From Hyphomicrobiales bacterium (lineage in GTDB: Bacteria; Pseudomonadota; Alphaproteobacteria; Rhizobiales; Rhizobiaceae): DNA of 64,000 bases. The stretch covers positions 84,100-148,099 of the forward strand of contig UEGR01000020.1 of assembly GCA_900465685.1 (NCBI GenBank), given 5' to 3'. Shown one piece after another: positions 18,429 to 26,387 of the stretch; position 1 is the stretch's first letter, and every line of letters starts with the position of its first letter. The translations under genes were made by a program, and so were the position numbers. The notes below the pieces were generated by a model that was not told the origin of the DNA, did no database searches, and saw nothing but the letters and a program-made list of their open reading frames with translations.

Positions 18429-19055
18429 ATGGCAGATCAGCAGGATAAAGACGAAAAGCTCAAGCGGCAGCAGCGTTCCAACCGGACCATTGCCATTGCC
18501 TGCGTGTCTTTCTTCGTTTGCATGATCGGCGCAGCCTATGCGTCTGTTCCGCTTTACACGCTTTTCTGTCAGGTCACGGGTTATGGCGGCACCACGCAGC
18601 GTGTCGAACAATATTCCGATACGATCCTCGACAGGACGATCAAGGTGCGTTTCGACGCCAATACGGCCAATGGTCTGCCTTGGGATTTCAAGCCCGTACA
18701 GCGCGAAGTGACGGTGCGTATCGGCGAAACCGCCATGATCAAGTATGAAGGGCGCAACCTGTTTGATCAGACGACCTTTGGCCGGGCGAGCTTCAATGTT
18801 TCGCCGGGTCGTGCTGGCGCTTATTTCAACAAGGTCCAGTGCTTCTGCTTCACGGATACCACGCTGAAGCCGGGCGAAGACATGGAAATGCCGGTGGTTT
18901 TCTTCGTCGATCCGGAGATCGTCAACGATCCCGATCTGAAGGATGTGAAGACCATCACGCTTTCATACACCTTTTTCCCGATCGAAAAGCCGAAGCCGGT
19001 TGCTGACGCGAAGCCGGCGACGAAGACCGAAGCTGCGACGAGCAGCGGGGGATAA
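18429..19055 (+). CDS. ctaG: Cytochrome c oxidase assembly protein CtaG (Cox11)
   Basis: Membrane-anchored periplasmic copper chaperone that delivers copper to the CuB site of subunit I. The 208-residue protein has a charged N terminus, one membrane helix at about 17-40 and a periplasmic immunoglobulin-like domain. That domain contains the copper-binding CFCF motif (in [11 protein letters not shown]). [18 protein letters not shown] after the helix is a second Cox11 hallmark. The C-terminal 20 residues are Lys/Ala/Thr-rich low complexity. A GGGAGGA-type site precedes the ATG. Confidence 0.95.
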   Translation: MADQQDKDEKLKRQQRSNRTIAIACVSFFVCMIGAAYASVPLYTLFCQVTGYGGTTQRVEQYSDTILDRTIKVRFDANTANGLPWDFKPVQREVTVRIGETAMIKYEGRNLFDQTTFGRASFNVSPGRAGAYFNKVQCFCFTDTTLKPGEDMEMPVVFFVDPEIVNDPDLKDVKTITLSYTFFPIEKPKPVADAKPATKTEAATSSGG

Positions 19056-19282
19056 AGGGACACGAGTTTCGATGCGGCACATAATGCCGCAAAGACAAAT
19101 GCGACGACTGGTTTTATTGTCGGATTCGGACCGTCGGTAAAACCGCTTGATTATTGACGGTATGCGGCATCTGGTCAGGGAGCCATCTGACGCAAAACAT
19201 GGTCGCGCTTGCGTGTGTCCCTTCGTGGATTTCAGCAGGCAGGCACGAGAGAGGAGCCCCTCAGGGGATTACGGGGAGAGAC

Positions 19283-20161
19283 ATGGCGGACGTACACGAG
19301 AAGAACCACGATTATCACATTATAGCGCCCAGCCCTTGGCCGTTCCTGAGCTCGATGGGCGCTTTTGTGCTCGCAATCGGCGGCATCGCCTGGATGCGTT
19401 ACATCAATTCGAGTGAGCTGCCATTCTTCGGGCACAACCTCGTAACGCCGTGGCTTTTCTTCATCGGCCTCGCAATCGTGCTGTATTGCATGTTCGGCTG
19501 GTGGTCGGACACGATCAAGGAAGCGCATGAGGGTCATCATACCCGTGTGGTGTCGCTGCATCTGCGCTATGGCATGATCATGTTCATCGCCTCGGAAGTC
19601 ATGTTCTTCGTGGCATGGTTCTGGGCGTTTTTCGATGCAAGCCTTTTCCCGAATGAAGTGCATCAGGTAGCACGCGCCACGTTCACGGGCGGTGTCTGGC
19701 CTCCGAAGGGTATCGAGGTTCTCGATCCGCTTCACCTGCCGCTCTACAACACCGTGATCCTGCTTCTGTCGGGCACGACCCTGACCTGGTCGCACCATGC
19801 GCTGCTGCATAACGACCGCAAGGGCATGATCACCGGCCTCGCTATCACCGTGGTGCTCGGCATTCTGTTCTCGTTCGTGCAGGCCTATGAATACATGCAC
19901 GCTCCGTTCGCGTTCAAGGACTCGATCTACGGCGCTACCTTCTTCATGGCCACCGGCTTCCACGGTTTCCACGTGATCATCGGCACGATCTTTTTGCTGG
20001 TCTGCCTGTTCCGCGCAATCGGTGGCGATTTCACGCCGAAGCAGCATTTCGGTTTCGAAGCTGCCGCCTGGTACTGGCACTTCGTTGACGTAGTCTGGCT
20101 GTTCCTGTTCTTCGCAATCTATGTCTGGGGTGGCTGGGGTGCGCCGATGCACGGCGGCTGA
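19283..20161 (+). CDS. coxC: Cytochrome c oxidase subunit III
   Basis: Core membrane subunit that stabilises the oxidase and sits beside subunit I without redox centres. The 292-residue protein has seven predicted helices. The conserved segments are [35 protein letters not shown] loop (here [12 protein letters not shown]), and [22 protein letters not shown] at the C terminus. ATG 19283 was preferred over an upstream in-frame start because GGGGAGAG precedes it and the protein then starts at the family-typical place. The 227-base gap after ctaG may hold its own promoter. Confidence 0.96.
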   Translation: MADVHEKNHDYHIIAPSPWPFLSSMGAFVLAIGGIAWMRYINSSELPFFGHNLVTPWLFFIGLAIVLYCMFGWWSDTIKEAHEGHHTRVVSLHLRYGMIMFIASEVMFFVAWFWAFFDASLFPNEVHQVARATFTGGVWPPKGIEVLDPLHLPLYNTVILLLSGTTLTWSHHALLHNDRKGMITGLAITVVLGILFSFVQAYEYMHAPFAFKDSIYGATFFMATGFHGFHVIIGTIFLLVCLFRAIGGDFTPKQHFGFEAAAWYWHFVDVVWLFLFFAIYVWGGWGAPMHGG

Positions 20162-20182
20162 TTGGCCGTAATCTGAATTTCG

Positions 20183-20212
20183 AGGCGGCCTTGGCAACAT
20201 GGCCGCCTTTTG
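20183..20212 (+). terminator. Terminator after coxC
   Basis: Perfect eight-base arms AGGCGGCC and GGCCGCCT with a ten-base loop, followed by TTTTGC. It lies 22 bases after the coxC stop and ends the main oxidase transcript. Confidence 0.8.
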
Positions 20213-20248
20213 CTTGTCTGGAGCAGTATTGAAATGAAGGAGCGCGCT

Positions 20249-20656
20249 ATGCCTGATGCCAATCTCTATCCGCCGGTTGATCCGATCAAAAGCGGTATGG
20301 CCGGGCGCTGCCCGCGCTGCGGCGAGGGAAAGCTCTTCAATGGTTTTTTGACGGTTGCGCCGCGCTGCAATTCCTGCGGGCTTGATTATTCCTTCGCGGA
20401 TTCCGGTGATGGCCCAGCGGCCTTCGTGATCCTGATCATCGGCTTTATTGTCGTCGGGCTGGCGCTTTGGATGGAAGTCAATGTTGGCCCGCCGTTGTGG
20501 GTGCATTTCATCCTGTGGGTGCCGCTGGCGATCATCCTCAGCCTTGTCGCCATGCGATGGATGAAGGGTATTCTGATCAATATGCAATATCGCAACAAGG
20601 CTGCCCCCGGCACGATACAAACAAATGCTGACAGCCAGCCGGATACGAAAGAATGA
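20249..20656 (+). CDS. DUF983 family membrane protein
   Basis: 135-residue protein with a zinc-ribbon-like N terminus, CPRCGEGKLF at about 21-30 and CNSCGLDY near residue 42, followed by two membrane helices. The DUF983 family recurs in alphaproteobacterial oxidase clusters between coxC and surf1, as here, so a role in oxidase assembly is inferred. The start at 20249 was chosen because AAGGAG precedes it by seven bases. Its last codons overlap the surf1 ATG by four bases (ATGA). Confidence 0.85.
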   Translation: MPDANLYPPVDPIKSGMAGRCPRCGEGKLFNGFLTVAPRCNSCGLDYSFADSGDGPAAFVILIIGFIVVGLALWMEVNVGPPLWVHFILWVPLAIILSLVAMRWMKGILINMQYRNKAAPGTIQTNADSQPDTKE

Positions 20657-21399
20657 CAGAGCGCCAGTTTTCCCATCGTTTTCCCTGGGGTGTTGTCATC
20701 GCGTCCGGCATCGCGCTGATCATTCTGCTCGTGCTCGGCACCTGGCAGGTGGAGCGGCTGTTCTGGAAGGAAGCGCTGATCGCTTCCACCAATGAGCGCA
20801 TCAAGGAACCGCCCTTGTCGCTGGCGGATATGGAAAAGCTCTATAAGGAAAAGGGCACGGTCGAATATCTGCCGGTCACGGTGTCGGGCACCTTCATGCA
20901 TCAGGGCGAGCGGCATTTCCTGTCCACCTATGAAGGCGCTGCGGGCTATAATGTTTATACGCCGCTGATGCTGGAAGATGGCCGCTTCGTGCTGGTCAAT
21001 CGCGGTTTCGTTCCCTATGAGAAGAAGGACCCGGCCACCCGCGCCGACGGACAGCTCGACGGACCGGTGAGCATAACCGGGCTGGCGCGTGATCCGCTGT
21101 CGGCGAAACCGGGCTTCTTCCTGCCGAATAATGATATCGCCAAGAATATCTTCTTCTGGAAAGATTGGGCGGCTATGGCGGAAAGCGCCGATCTGCCGGA
21201 TATCAATCAGGTCGTGCCGTTCTTTATCGATGCCGACAACAAGCCCAATCCGGGCGGTCTGCCCATTGGCGGTGTGACGATCATCGAATTTCCCAACAAC
21301 CATCTGCAATATGCCGTGACGTGGTATGGTCTCGCACTGGCGCTGCTCGGAGTGGTTGGAACGTGGCTATGGCGCTATCGAAAACAGCCAAGGGGTTGA
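20653..21399 (+). CDS. surf1: SURF1 family oxidase assembly protein
   Basis: Membrane protein of 248 residues that assists haem A insertion into oxidase subunit I. The family has two membrane helices bracketing a periplasmic domain. Here the N-terminal helix is at about 11-31 (LGTWQVERLFWK is the family signature after it) and the C-terminal helix is at about 219-238. NRGFVPYEKKDPATR corresponds to the conserved NRGWVP region. It overlaps DUF983 by four bases and completes the aa3 oxidase module. Confidence 0.94.
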   Translation: MTERQFSHRFPWGVVIASGIALIILLVLGTWQVERLFWKEALIASTNERIKEPPLSLADMEKLYKEKGTVEYLPVTVSGTFMHQGERHFLSTYEGAAGYNVYTPLMLEDGRFVLVNRGFVPYEKKDPATRADGQLDGPVSITGLARDPLSAKPGFFLPNNDIAKNIFFWKDWAAMAESADLPDINQVVPFFIDADNKPNPGGLPIGGVTIIEFPNNHLQYAVTWYGLALALLGVVGTWLWRYRKQPRG

Positions 21400-21474
21400 C
21401 TTTAGCCGCGTTGCGGCCCAACTCCGTGTCTACAGACCTTAGATTTTAGTCACGCCGAACCCGCGAGCTTCTTC

Positions 21475-22542
21475 ATGACCGATCAGCGCCCCCCACTGGA
21501 AATCCGCCTTTGCGGTCCGCGCGGCTTTTGCGCCGGTGTCGACCGGGCGATCCAGATCGTCGTGCTGGCACTGAAAAAATATGGTGCACCGGTCTATGTC
21601 CGCCATGAGATCGTGCATAACCGCTATGTTGTCGAAGGGCTGCAATCCCGCGGCGCAATCTTCGTCGAAGAGCTTGATGAAATCCCGGCGGAGCATCGCG
21701 ATCAGCCGGTGGTTTTCTCCGCCCATGGCGTGCCGAAATCGGTGCCTGCCGATGCGGAATCCAAGAACCTCTTTTATCTCGATGCAACCTGCCCGCTGGT
21801 TTCCAAGGTGCACAAGCAGGCCATGCGCCATCAGCGGCTTGGACGCCATGTCATTTTGATCGGTCATTCCGGCCATCCGGAAGTCATCGGCACGATGGGC
21901 CAGCTGCCGGAAGGCGCGGTCACGCTGATCGAGACGGTCGAGGATGCCCGTAGCTGCCATTTTGCCGATGAGGATAATCTGGGCTTCGTCACGCAGACAA
22001 CGCTCTCGGTGGACGATACGGCAGGCATTATCGAGGAATTGCAGGCGCGCTTTCCCAATCTTTCGGCACCAGCGGCAGAATCGATCTGCTATGCCACCAC
22101 CAACCGTCAGGATGCGGTGCGCGCGGCAGCACCGGGCTGCGATCTGTTCCTGATCGTCGGTGCGCCGAACTCGTCCAATTCGAAACGTCTGGTCGAAGTG
22201 GCGGAGAAGGCGGGCGCGCGCATGTCCATGCTGGTGCAGCGCGCCGCCGACATCGAGTGGGACAAGATCGGCGATATTTCTGTTGTCGGTCTTTCGGCAG
22301 GCGCTTCCGCACCGGAAATCATCGTCGATGAAATCATCGCATCGTTCCGCGATCGCTTCGATGTGCGTATCGAACTGGCGGAAACGGCAGTGGAAACCGA
22401 GAACTTCCTTGTGAATCGTGAAATTCGCGATGTGGAACTGACGGTGCAGGATATGGCATTCGTCAATGGCGAGAACAGGGTTGCCGGTATTCCGAAGCTG
22501 GCGCCCCAGATCATGCCTAAGATAATGCCCAAGGTCATATAG
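21475..22542 (+). CDS. ispH: 4-hydroxy-3-methylbut-2-enyl diphosphate reductase
   Basis: Iron-sulfur enzyme for the last step of the MEP isoprenoid pathway, giving IPP and DMAPP. The 355-residue protein has the three cluster cysteines in [10 protein letters not shown] (Cys19), [11 protein letters not shown] and [11 protein letters not shown]. The HEIVHN and active-site TQTTLS segments are present. It is followed 14 bases later by thrB and then rnhA, a conserved Rhizobiales arrangement. The C terminus carries a short Met/Pro/Lys-rich extension beyond the conserved domain. Confidence 0.97.
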   Translation: MTDQRPPLEIRLCGPRGFCAGVDRAIQIVVLALKKYGAPVYVRHEIVHNRYVVEGLQSRGAIFVEELDEIPAEHRDQPVVFSAHGVPKSVPADAESKNLFYLDATCPLVSKVHKQAMRHQRLGRHVILIGHSGHPEVIGTMGQLPEGAVTLIETVEDARSCHFADEDNLGFVTQTTLSVDDTAGIIEELQARFPNLSAPAAESICYATTNRQDAVRAAAPGCDLFLIVGAPNSSNSKRLVEVAEKAGARMSMLVQRAADIEWDKIGDISVVGLSAGASAPEIIVDEIIASFRDRFDVRIELAETAVETENFLVNREIRDVELTVQDMAFVNGENRVAGIPKLAPQIMPKIMPKVI

Positions 22543-22556
22543 GGGAAATAAACGGC

Positions 22557-23537
22557 ATGGCCGTCTATACTGATATCAATGAGATCGAACTTGGCGCATT
22601 CCTGCAGCAATACGATATCGGCACGCTGACTTCCTATAAGGGCATTGCCGAGGGTGTGGAGAATTCCAATTATCTCCTGCACACGACATCCGGCTCCTTC
22701 ATTCTGACGCTTTACGAAAAGCGCACCAACCGTGAAGATCTGCCATTCTTTCTGGGTCTGATGCAGCATCTGGCGCAGCGCGGTCTCGACTGCCCGCAGC
22801 CGGTGGTGCGCAGCGATGGCGAAACGATTGGCGAACTTGCCGGCCGTCCGGCGGCCATTGTCACATTCCTCGAAGGCATGTGGATGCGCAAGCCAACCGT
22901 CGCCCATTGCGAGGCCGTGGGTGAGGGGTTGGCGCGCATGCATCTTGCAGGCGAGGATTTCGCCATGCGCCGCCGCAACGGGCTGACGCTGCCTGACTGG
23001 CGTCCGCTTTGGGACATGTCGCGCGAACGCGCAGACACGGTCGAGCCGGGTCTGGTCGAGGAAGCGGAAGCCGACCTTGATTTTCTGGAGAAAAACTGGC
23101 CTGCCGATCTGCCGCAAGGCGTGATCCATGCCGATCTGTTTCCTGATAATGTGTTTTTCCTCGGCGACAAGCTGTCGGGCTTCATCGATTTCTATTTCGC
23201 CTGCACCGACATTCTGGCCTATGACGTCGCCATCTGCCTGAATGCATGGTGCTTCGAAAAGGACTTTTCCTACAATCGCACCAAGGGCGCGGCCCTTTTG
23301 CGCGGTTACACGTCGATCCGTCCGCTTTCGACGGCGGAAGCCGATGCGCTGCCTGTGCTCTCGCGCGGCGCTGCAATGCGCTTCATGCTGACGCGGCTTT
23401 ATGACTGGCTGACCGTTCCAGATGGCAGTTTCGTCATGAAGAAGGACCCGATGGAATATGTGCGCAAGATGCGCTTCCACCGCCAGATTGTTTCGGCTGC
23501 CGAATATGGGCTGGAACCGCAGGGAGCGGATGCGTGA
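22557..23537 (+). CDS. thrB: Homoserine kinase (type II, ThrB)
   Basis: Phosphorylates homoserine with ATP ahead of threonine synthase. At 326 residues it belongs to the aminoglycoside-phosphotransferase-fold ThrB family, not the GHMP kinases. This is shown by GVENSNYLL near the N terminus, the catalytic loop [11 protein letters not shown] and the metal-binding IDFYFACTD segment. It lies between ispH and rnhA and overlaps rnhA by four bases (GTGA). The next pathway gene, thrC, is 8 kb away on the opposite strand. Confidence 0.95.
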   Translation: MAVYTDINEIELGAFLQQYDIGTLTSYKGIAEGVENSNYLLHTTSGSFILTLYEKRTNREDLPFFLGLMQHLAQRGLDCPQPVVRSDGETIGELAGRPAAIVTFLEGMWMRKPTVAHCEAVGEGLARMHLAGEDFAMRRRNGLTLPDWRPLWDMSRERADTVEPGLVEEAEADLDFLEKNWPADLPQGVIHADLFPDNVFFLGDKLSGFIDFYFACTDILAYDVAICLNAWCFEKDFSYNRTKGAALLRGYTSIRPLSTAEADALPVLSRGAAMRFMLTRLYDWLTVPDGSFVMKKDPMEYVRKMRFHRQIVSAAEYGLEPQGADA

Positions 23538-23998
23538 AGCAGATCGAGGCTTACACTGACGGTGCCTGCTCAGGTAATCCCGGCCCCGGCGGCTGGGGCG
23601 TGGTGCTGCGCTGGAACGGCAACGAGAAAGAGCTGAAGGGCGGCGAGGCCGACACAACCAATAACCGCATGGAGTTGATGGCGGCAATTTCTGCACTATC
23701 CGCGCTGAAAGAACCTTGCGAAGTCGATCTCTATACGGACTCGGTCTATGTCCGCGACGGTATTTCCGGCTGGATCGAAGGCTGGAAGCGCAATGGCTGG
23801 AAAACAGCGGCAAAGAAGCCGGTGAAGAATGCCGAGCTATGGCAGTTGCTGGATGAGGCGCGCAAGCCGCACAAGGTCAATTGGCATTGGGTCAAGGGCC
23901 ATGCCGGTCATCCGGAAAACGAACGCGCCGACGAATTGGCCCGCGCCGGTATGGAGCCGTTCAAATATGGCGGGCGCAAATCGCTGAAGGTGCAATAA
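23534..23998 (+). CDS. rnhA: Ribonuclease HI
   Basis: Degrades the RNA strand of RNA-DNA hybrids, for example at R-loops and primers. The 154-residue protein has the four acidic catalytic residues Asp9 ([16 protein letters not shown]), Glu47 (NNRMELMA), Asp69 (YTDSVYV) and Asp133 (ERADELA). His123 lies in the flexible KGHAGHPEN loop. The start is GTG, overlapping the thrB stop by four bases, so translation is coupled. A strong terminator follows. Confidence 0.97.
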   Translation: MKQIEAYTDGACSGNPGPGGWGVVLRWNGNEKELKGGEADTTNNRMELMAAISALSALKEPCEVDLYTDSVYVRDGISGWIEGWKRNGWKTAAKKPVKNAELWQLLDEARKPHKVNWHWVKGHAGHPENERADELARAGMEPFKYGGRKSLKVQ

Positions 23999-24029
23999 GC
24001 GCCGGGTAAAACGATGTTTTGGGTATGAG

Positions 24030-24056
24030 AAAAGGGCGGTTTTCACCGCCCTTTTT
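24030..24056. terminator. Bidirectional terminator rnhA / peroxiredoxin
   Basis: Perfect 11-base arms AAAAGGGCGGT and ACCGCCCTTTT with a TTTC loop, with A- and T-runs at both ends. It separates convergent rnhA and peroxiredoxin genes. Confidence 0.88.
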
Positions 24057-24064
24057 GAATTTGA

Positions 24065-24550
24065 TCAGAGCTGTTCGAGAATTCCGGCAGCAGCCGAAGT
24101 GACGGCCTGACCGGCCTGTTCTTCGATATTGAGCGTCTTGACCACACCGTCTTCGACGATGGCCGAATAGCGCTTGGAGCGAATGCCAAGGCCGCCAGCG
24201 GTTGCGTCGAGTTCAAGGCCTGCTGCCTTGGTGAAGGTGGCCGAACCGTCTGCGAGATAGAGGATCTTGCCTTCGCCGCCGGTGCTCTGTGCCCAAGCGC
24301 CCATCACGAAGGCGTCGTTGACGGCGATCACGGCGATCTGGTCCACACCCTTGGCGAGGATTGCATCGCGATTGTCGAGATAGCCCGGCAGGTGGTTGAG
24401 GCTGCAGGTCGGCGTGAAAGCGCCCGGAACGGCAAAGAGAACGACCTTCTTGCCCTTGAAGACTTCGTCGGTCGTCACTTCCTTGACGCCGTCCGCAGTC
24501 TTGACCTTGAAGGTTGCTGCCGGAAGCGTGTCGCCAACTTTGATCGTCAT
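24065..24550 (-). CDS. Peroxiredoxin (Prx5/AhpE-like, glutaredoxin type)
   Basis: Thiol peroxidase of 161 residues that reduces hydrogen peroxide and alkyl hydroperoxides. The peroxidatic Cys49 lies in VPGAFTPTCS, and LNHLPGY directly after it is typical of the Prx5 group that uses glutaredoxin or thioredoxin. The conserved Arg lies in IRSKRYS. ATG 24550 was chosen for the TIKVGD start typical of the family; an in-frame ATG 19 codons upstream lacks support. It is transcribed alone, converging on rnhA. Confidence 0.93.
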   Translation of the reverse strand: MTIKVGDTLPAATFKVKTADGVKEVTTDEVFKGKKVVLFAVPGAFTPTCSLNHLPGYLDNRDAILAKGVDQIAVIAVNDAFVMGAWAQSTGGEGKILYLADGSATFTKAAGLELDATAGGLGIRSKRYSAIVEDGVVKTLNIEEQAGQAVTSAAAGILEQL

Positions 24551-24748
24551 CTGTTTTCTCCTGAGGGCAGGGGACAAATTGCCGTCTGGTCCGCTGCCTG
24601 TTTTCAAAACTGTTATTGCCGCACCGCGAAGCGCGAGCCGCGACAGTTAAACCGATAACGGGGCGCTCGACAATTTCAAAACGCTGATGTCGCCATCAAA
24701 ATAGGGGAGGATGGGCAGCCGCTTCAGGCGAAGCAGAAATCGCCGGGA

Positions 24749-25540
24749 TCAGTCGAGCGTGACCTGTCCTGACACTGCCTTGCCATTCTGCACGATGGTG
24801 TAGTCGACGGTTGCATACCGCGCATCACCCTTGACCTTTATGGTGAAGTTGCGACCGTCAGAGGCGACCGGATCGGACAGGCGAAGCTTGTCGCTGGCGA
24901 CAAAAAGCTCGGCAGGCGCTTTCGGGTCCGGCACGGCCAATGTGAAGATTGCGGTGTCCTCATCGCGCTTCACGGCGCTGACACCGAAAGTGGGAGAAGC
25001 CGTGGCCGGAAGACGCCCGAACGCTGTTTCCACGATGGTGCGCGCGGCAATGGCCTGCGGTTCGGCGGATTCAGCACTTTCGCTCACGGGGAAGTCGAAC
25101 TCTGCCTGCACGGGAATGCAGATATGTTCGCAAACGCCGAGAAAGGCATGGCCCTTGAGGCGGGTGTCATTGGGCTGCAGCTTGAAAATGATGGGCAGAG
25201 AAACCGGCTTCTTGTAGCCGATGCCATCATCGTCACCACCGAACCGTACCGGCGCGGGATAATCGATCTGGGCGTTGGCGTTTCCATCGAGATTGATCTG
25301 TGGCGGCACACCGGCATCGCCCGGATTGCGCCAGTAGGTTTTCCAGCCGGGCTGCAACTCGATCTGCAACGCGCCGCGTATCTCGCGCCCGGGCCCGGCT
25401 TCAGCCGAAACCGTACCGTCCTCAATGATGACGCGCACACGCCCGCCGGGAGTTTCCGTCCAGGCGGAGGTCGAAGCATATGCTGGCAAAGCTGAGGCTG
25501 CCAGCAGGCCGAGAGCGAGAATATTCAAGCGTGTTTTCAT
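24749..25540 (-). CDS. Periplasmic DsbD N-terminal-like (alpha domain) protein
   Basis: 263-residue exported protein with a signal peptide (LALGLLAASALPAYAS) and a domain resembling the N-terminal DsbD/DsbC-type immunoglobulin fold. The run GWKTYWRNPGDAGVPP followed by CEHICIPVQAEF, with a Cys pair spaced by three residues, matches the family annotated as protein-disulfide reductase domain-containing. It lacks the membrane and thioredoxin domains of DsbD. It may accept reductant from, or act in, cytochrome c or copper-related thiol exchange; this is inference. Confidence 0.8.
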   Translation of the reverse strand: MKTRLNILALGLLAASALPAYASTSAWTETPGGRVRVIIEDGTVSAEAGPGREIRGALQIELQPGWKTYWRNPGDAGVPPQINLDGNANAQIDYPAPVRFGGDDDGIGYKKPVSLPIIFKLQPNDTRLKGHAFLGVCEHICIPVQAEFDFPVSESAESAEPQAIAARTIVETAFGRLPATASPTFGVSAVKRDEDTAIFTLAVPDPKAPAELFVASDKLRLSDPVASDGRNFTIKVKGDARYATVDYTIVQNGKAVSGQVTLD

Positions 25541-25672
25541 GACTTAAAAATGAAATGAAATCATGGTTGCTTCAAGTCCAACATTGTTGGGAGCAATTAT
25601 ATTTTTGCGTCCTTTGAAGACAAATTTGCGACGCCCATTGTTATTTTCTACAGGCTTGCTACCTTCATCACT

Positions 25673-26275
25673 ATGACCACGATGCGGAAGCCAAACCAGG
25701 AGCAGGGGTTCTTAAACGGGCAATTCCTGCTTGCCATGCCCGGCATGAGCGACGAGCGTTTTGCCCGGTCGGTGGTCTATATCTGCGCCCATTCCGATGA
25801 GGGCGCGATGGGTTTCATCATCAATCAGCTTCAACCGATCGGTTTCCCGGATATTCTGCGCCAGATCGGCGTGATTGACGAAGATGAGCTGATTATACTG
25901 CCCGAGCGCACGCAGCATATGGTGGTGCGCAATGGCGGGCCGGTGGATCGCACGCGCGGCTTTGTGCTGCATTCCGACGATTACATGGTTGATTCCACCA
26001 TGCCGGTTTCTGAAGAAGTCTGCCTGACGGCAACGGTCGATATTCTGCGCGCCATTTATGGCGGCAAGGGCCCGTCGCAGGTTTTGATGGCGCTGGGTTA
26101 TTCCGGCTGGGCGCCGGGGCAGCTTGAAGCGGAACTGGCCGATAATGGCTGGCTATGCTGCGATGCGCCGCTCGACATGCTTTTCGACAGCGACATTGAA
26201 GGCAAATATTCGCGCCTCATGATGCATATGGGCATCGACATGTCGCGGCTGGTTTCCGACGCGGGACATGCTTGA
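25673..26275 (+). CDS. YqgE/AlgH family protein
   Basis: 200-residue UPF0301 protein of unknown biochemical role. It shows the family opening [36 protein letters not shown] in pieces, with [16 protein letters not shown] and the [14 protein letters not shown] segment. YqgE homologues are often linked with the Holliday junction resolvase YqgF, but none is nearby. The two ATG codons at 25673 and 25682 are both possible starts. The stop is immediately followed by an octameric inverted-repeat element that separates it from the convergent GGDEF/EAL gene. Confidence 0.9.
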   Translation: MTTMRKPNQEQGFLNGQFLLAMPGMSDERFARSVVYICAHSDEGAMGFIINQLQPIGFPDILRQIGVIDEDELIILPERTQHMVVRNGGPVDRTRGFVLHSDDYMVDSTMPVSEEVCLTATVDILRAIYGGKGPSQVLMALGYSGWAPGQLEAELADNGWLCCDAPLDMLFDSDIEGKYSRLMMHMGIDMSRLVSDAGHA

Positions 26276-26276
26276 G

Positions 26277-26385
26277 TTAAGGGAGTAGGGGAATAGGGCA
26301 GTAAGGGAGTAGGTCAAAAGGGCTTGCTTCAGCTCATCCGATTCGGTTTTTATTCCCCTATTCCCCTATTCCCCTATTCCCTTAA
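26277..26385. repeat. Octamer-repeat inverted element 1
   Basis: The left arm has imperfect tandem eight-base units TAGGGGAA, TAGGGCAG and TAAGGGAG from 26277. The right arm (26350-26385) has the complementary units, both arms ending in TTAA. About 50 bases lie between them. It fills the space between the stop codons of yqgE and the GGDEF/EAL gene. One unit is AGGGCAGT, the octamer of Brucella HOOF-print typing loci. Each arm fits a G-quadruplex pattern on its G-rich strand. Confidence 0.85.
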
Positions 26386-26387
26386 TC

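Noticed and set aside
22107..23813. 568-residue antisense frame opposite ispH, thrB and rnhA
   Set aside because: Spans three well-supported genes and has no recognisable motif.
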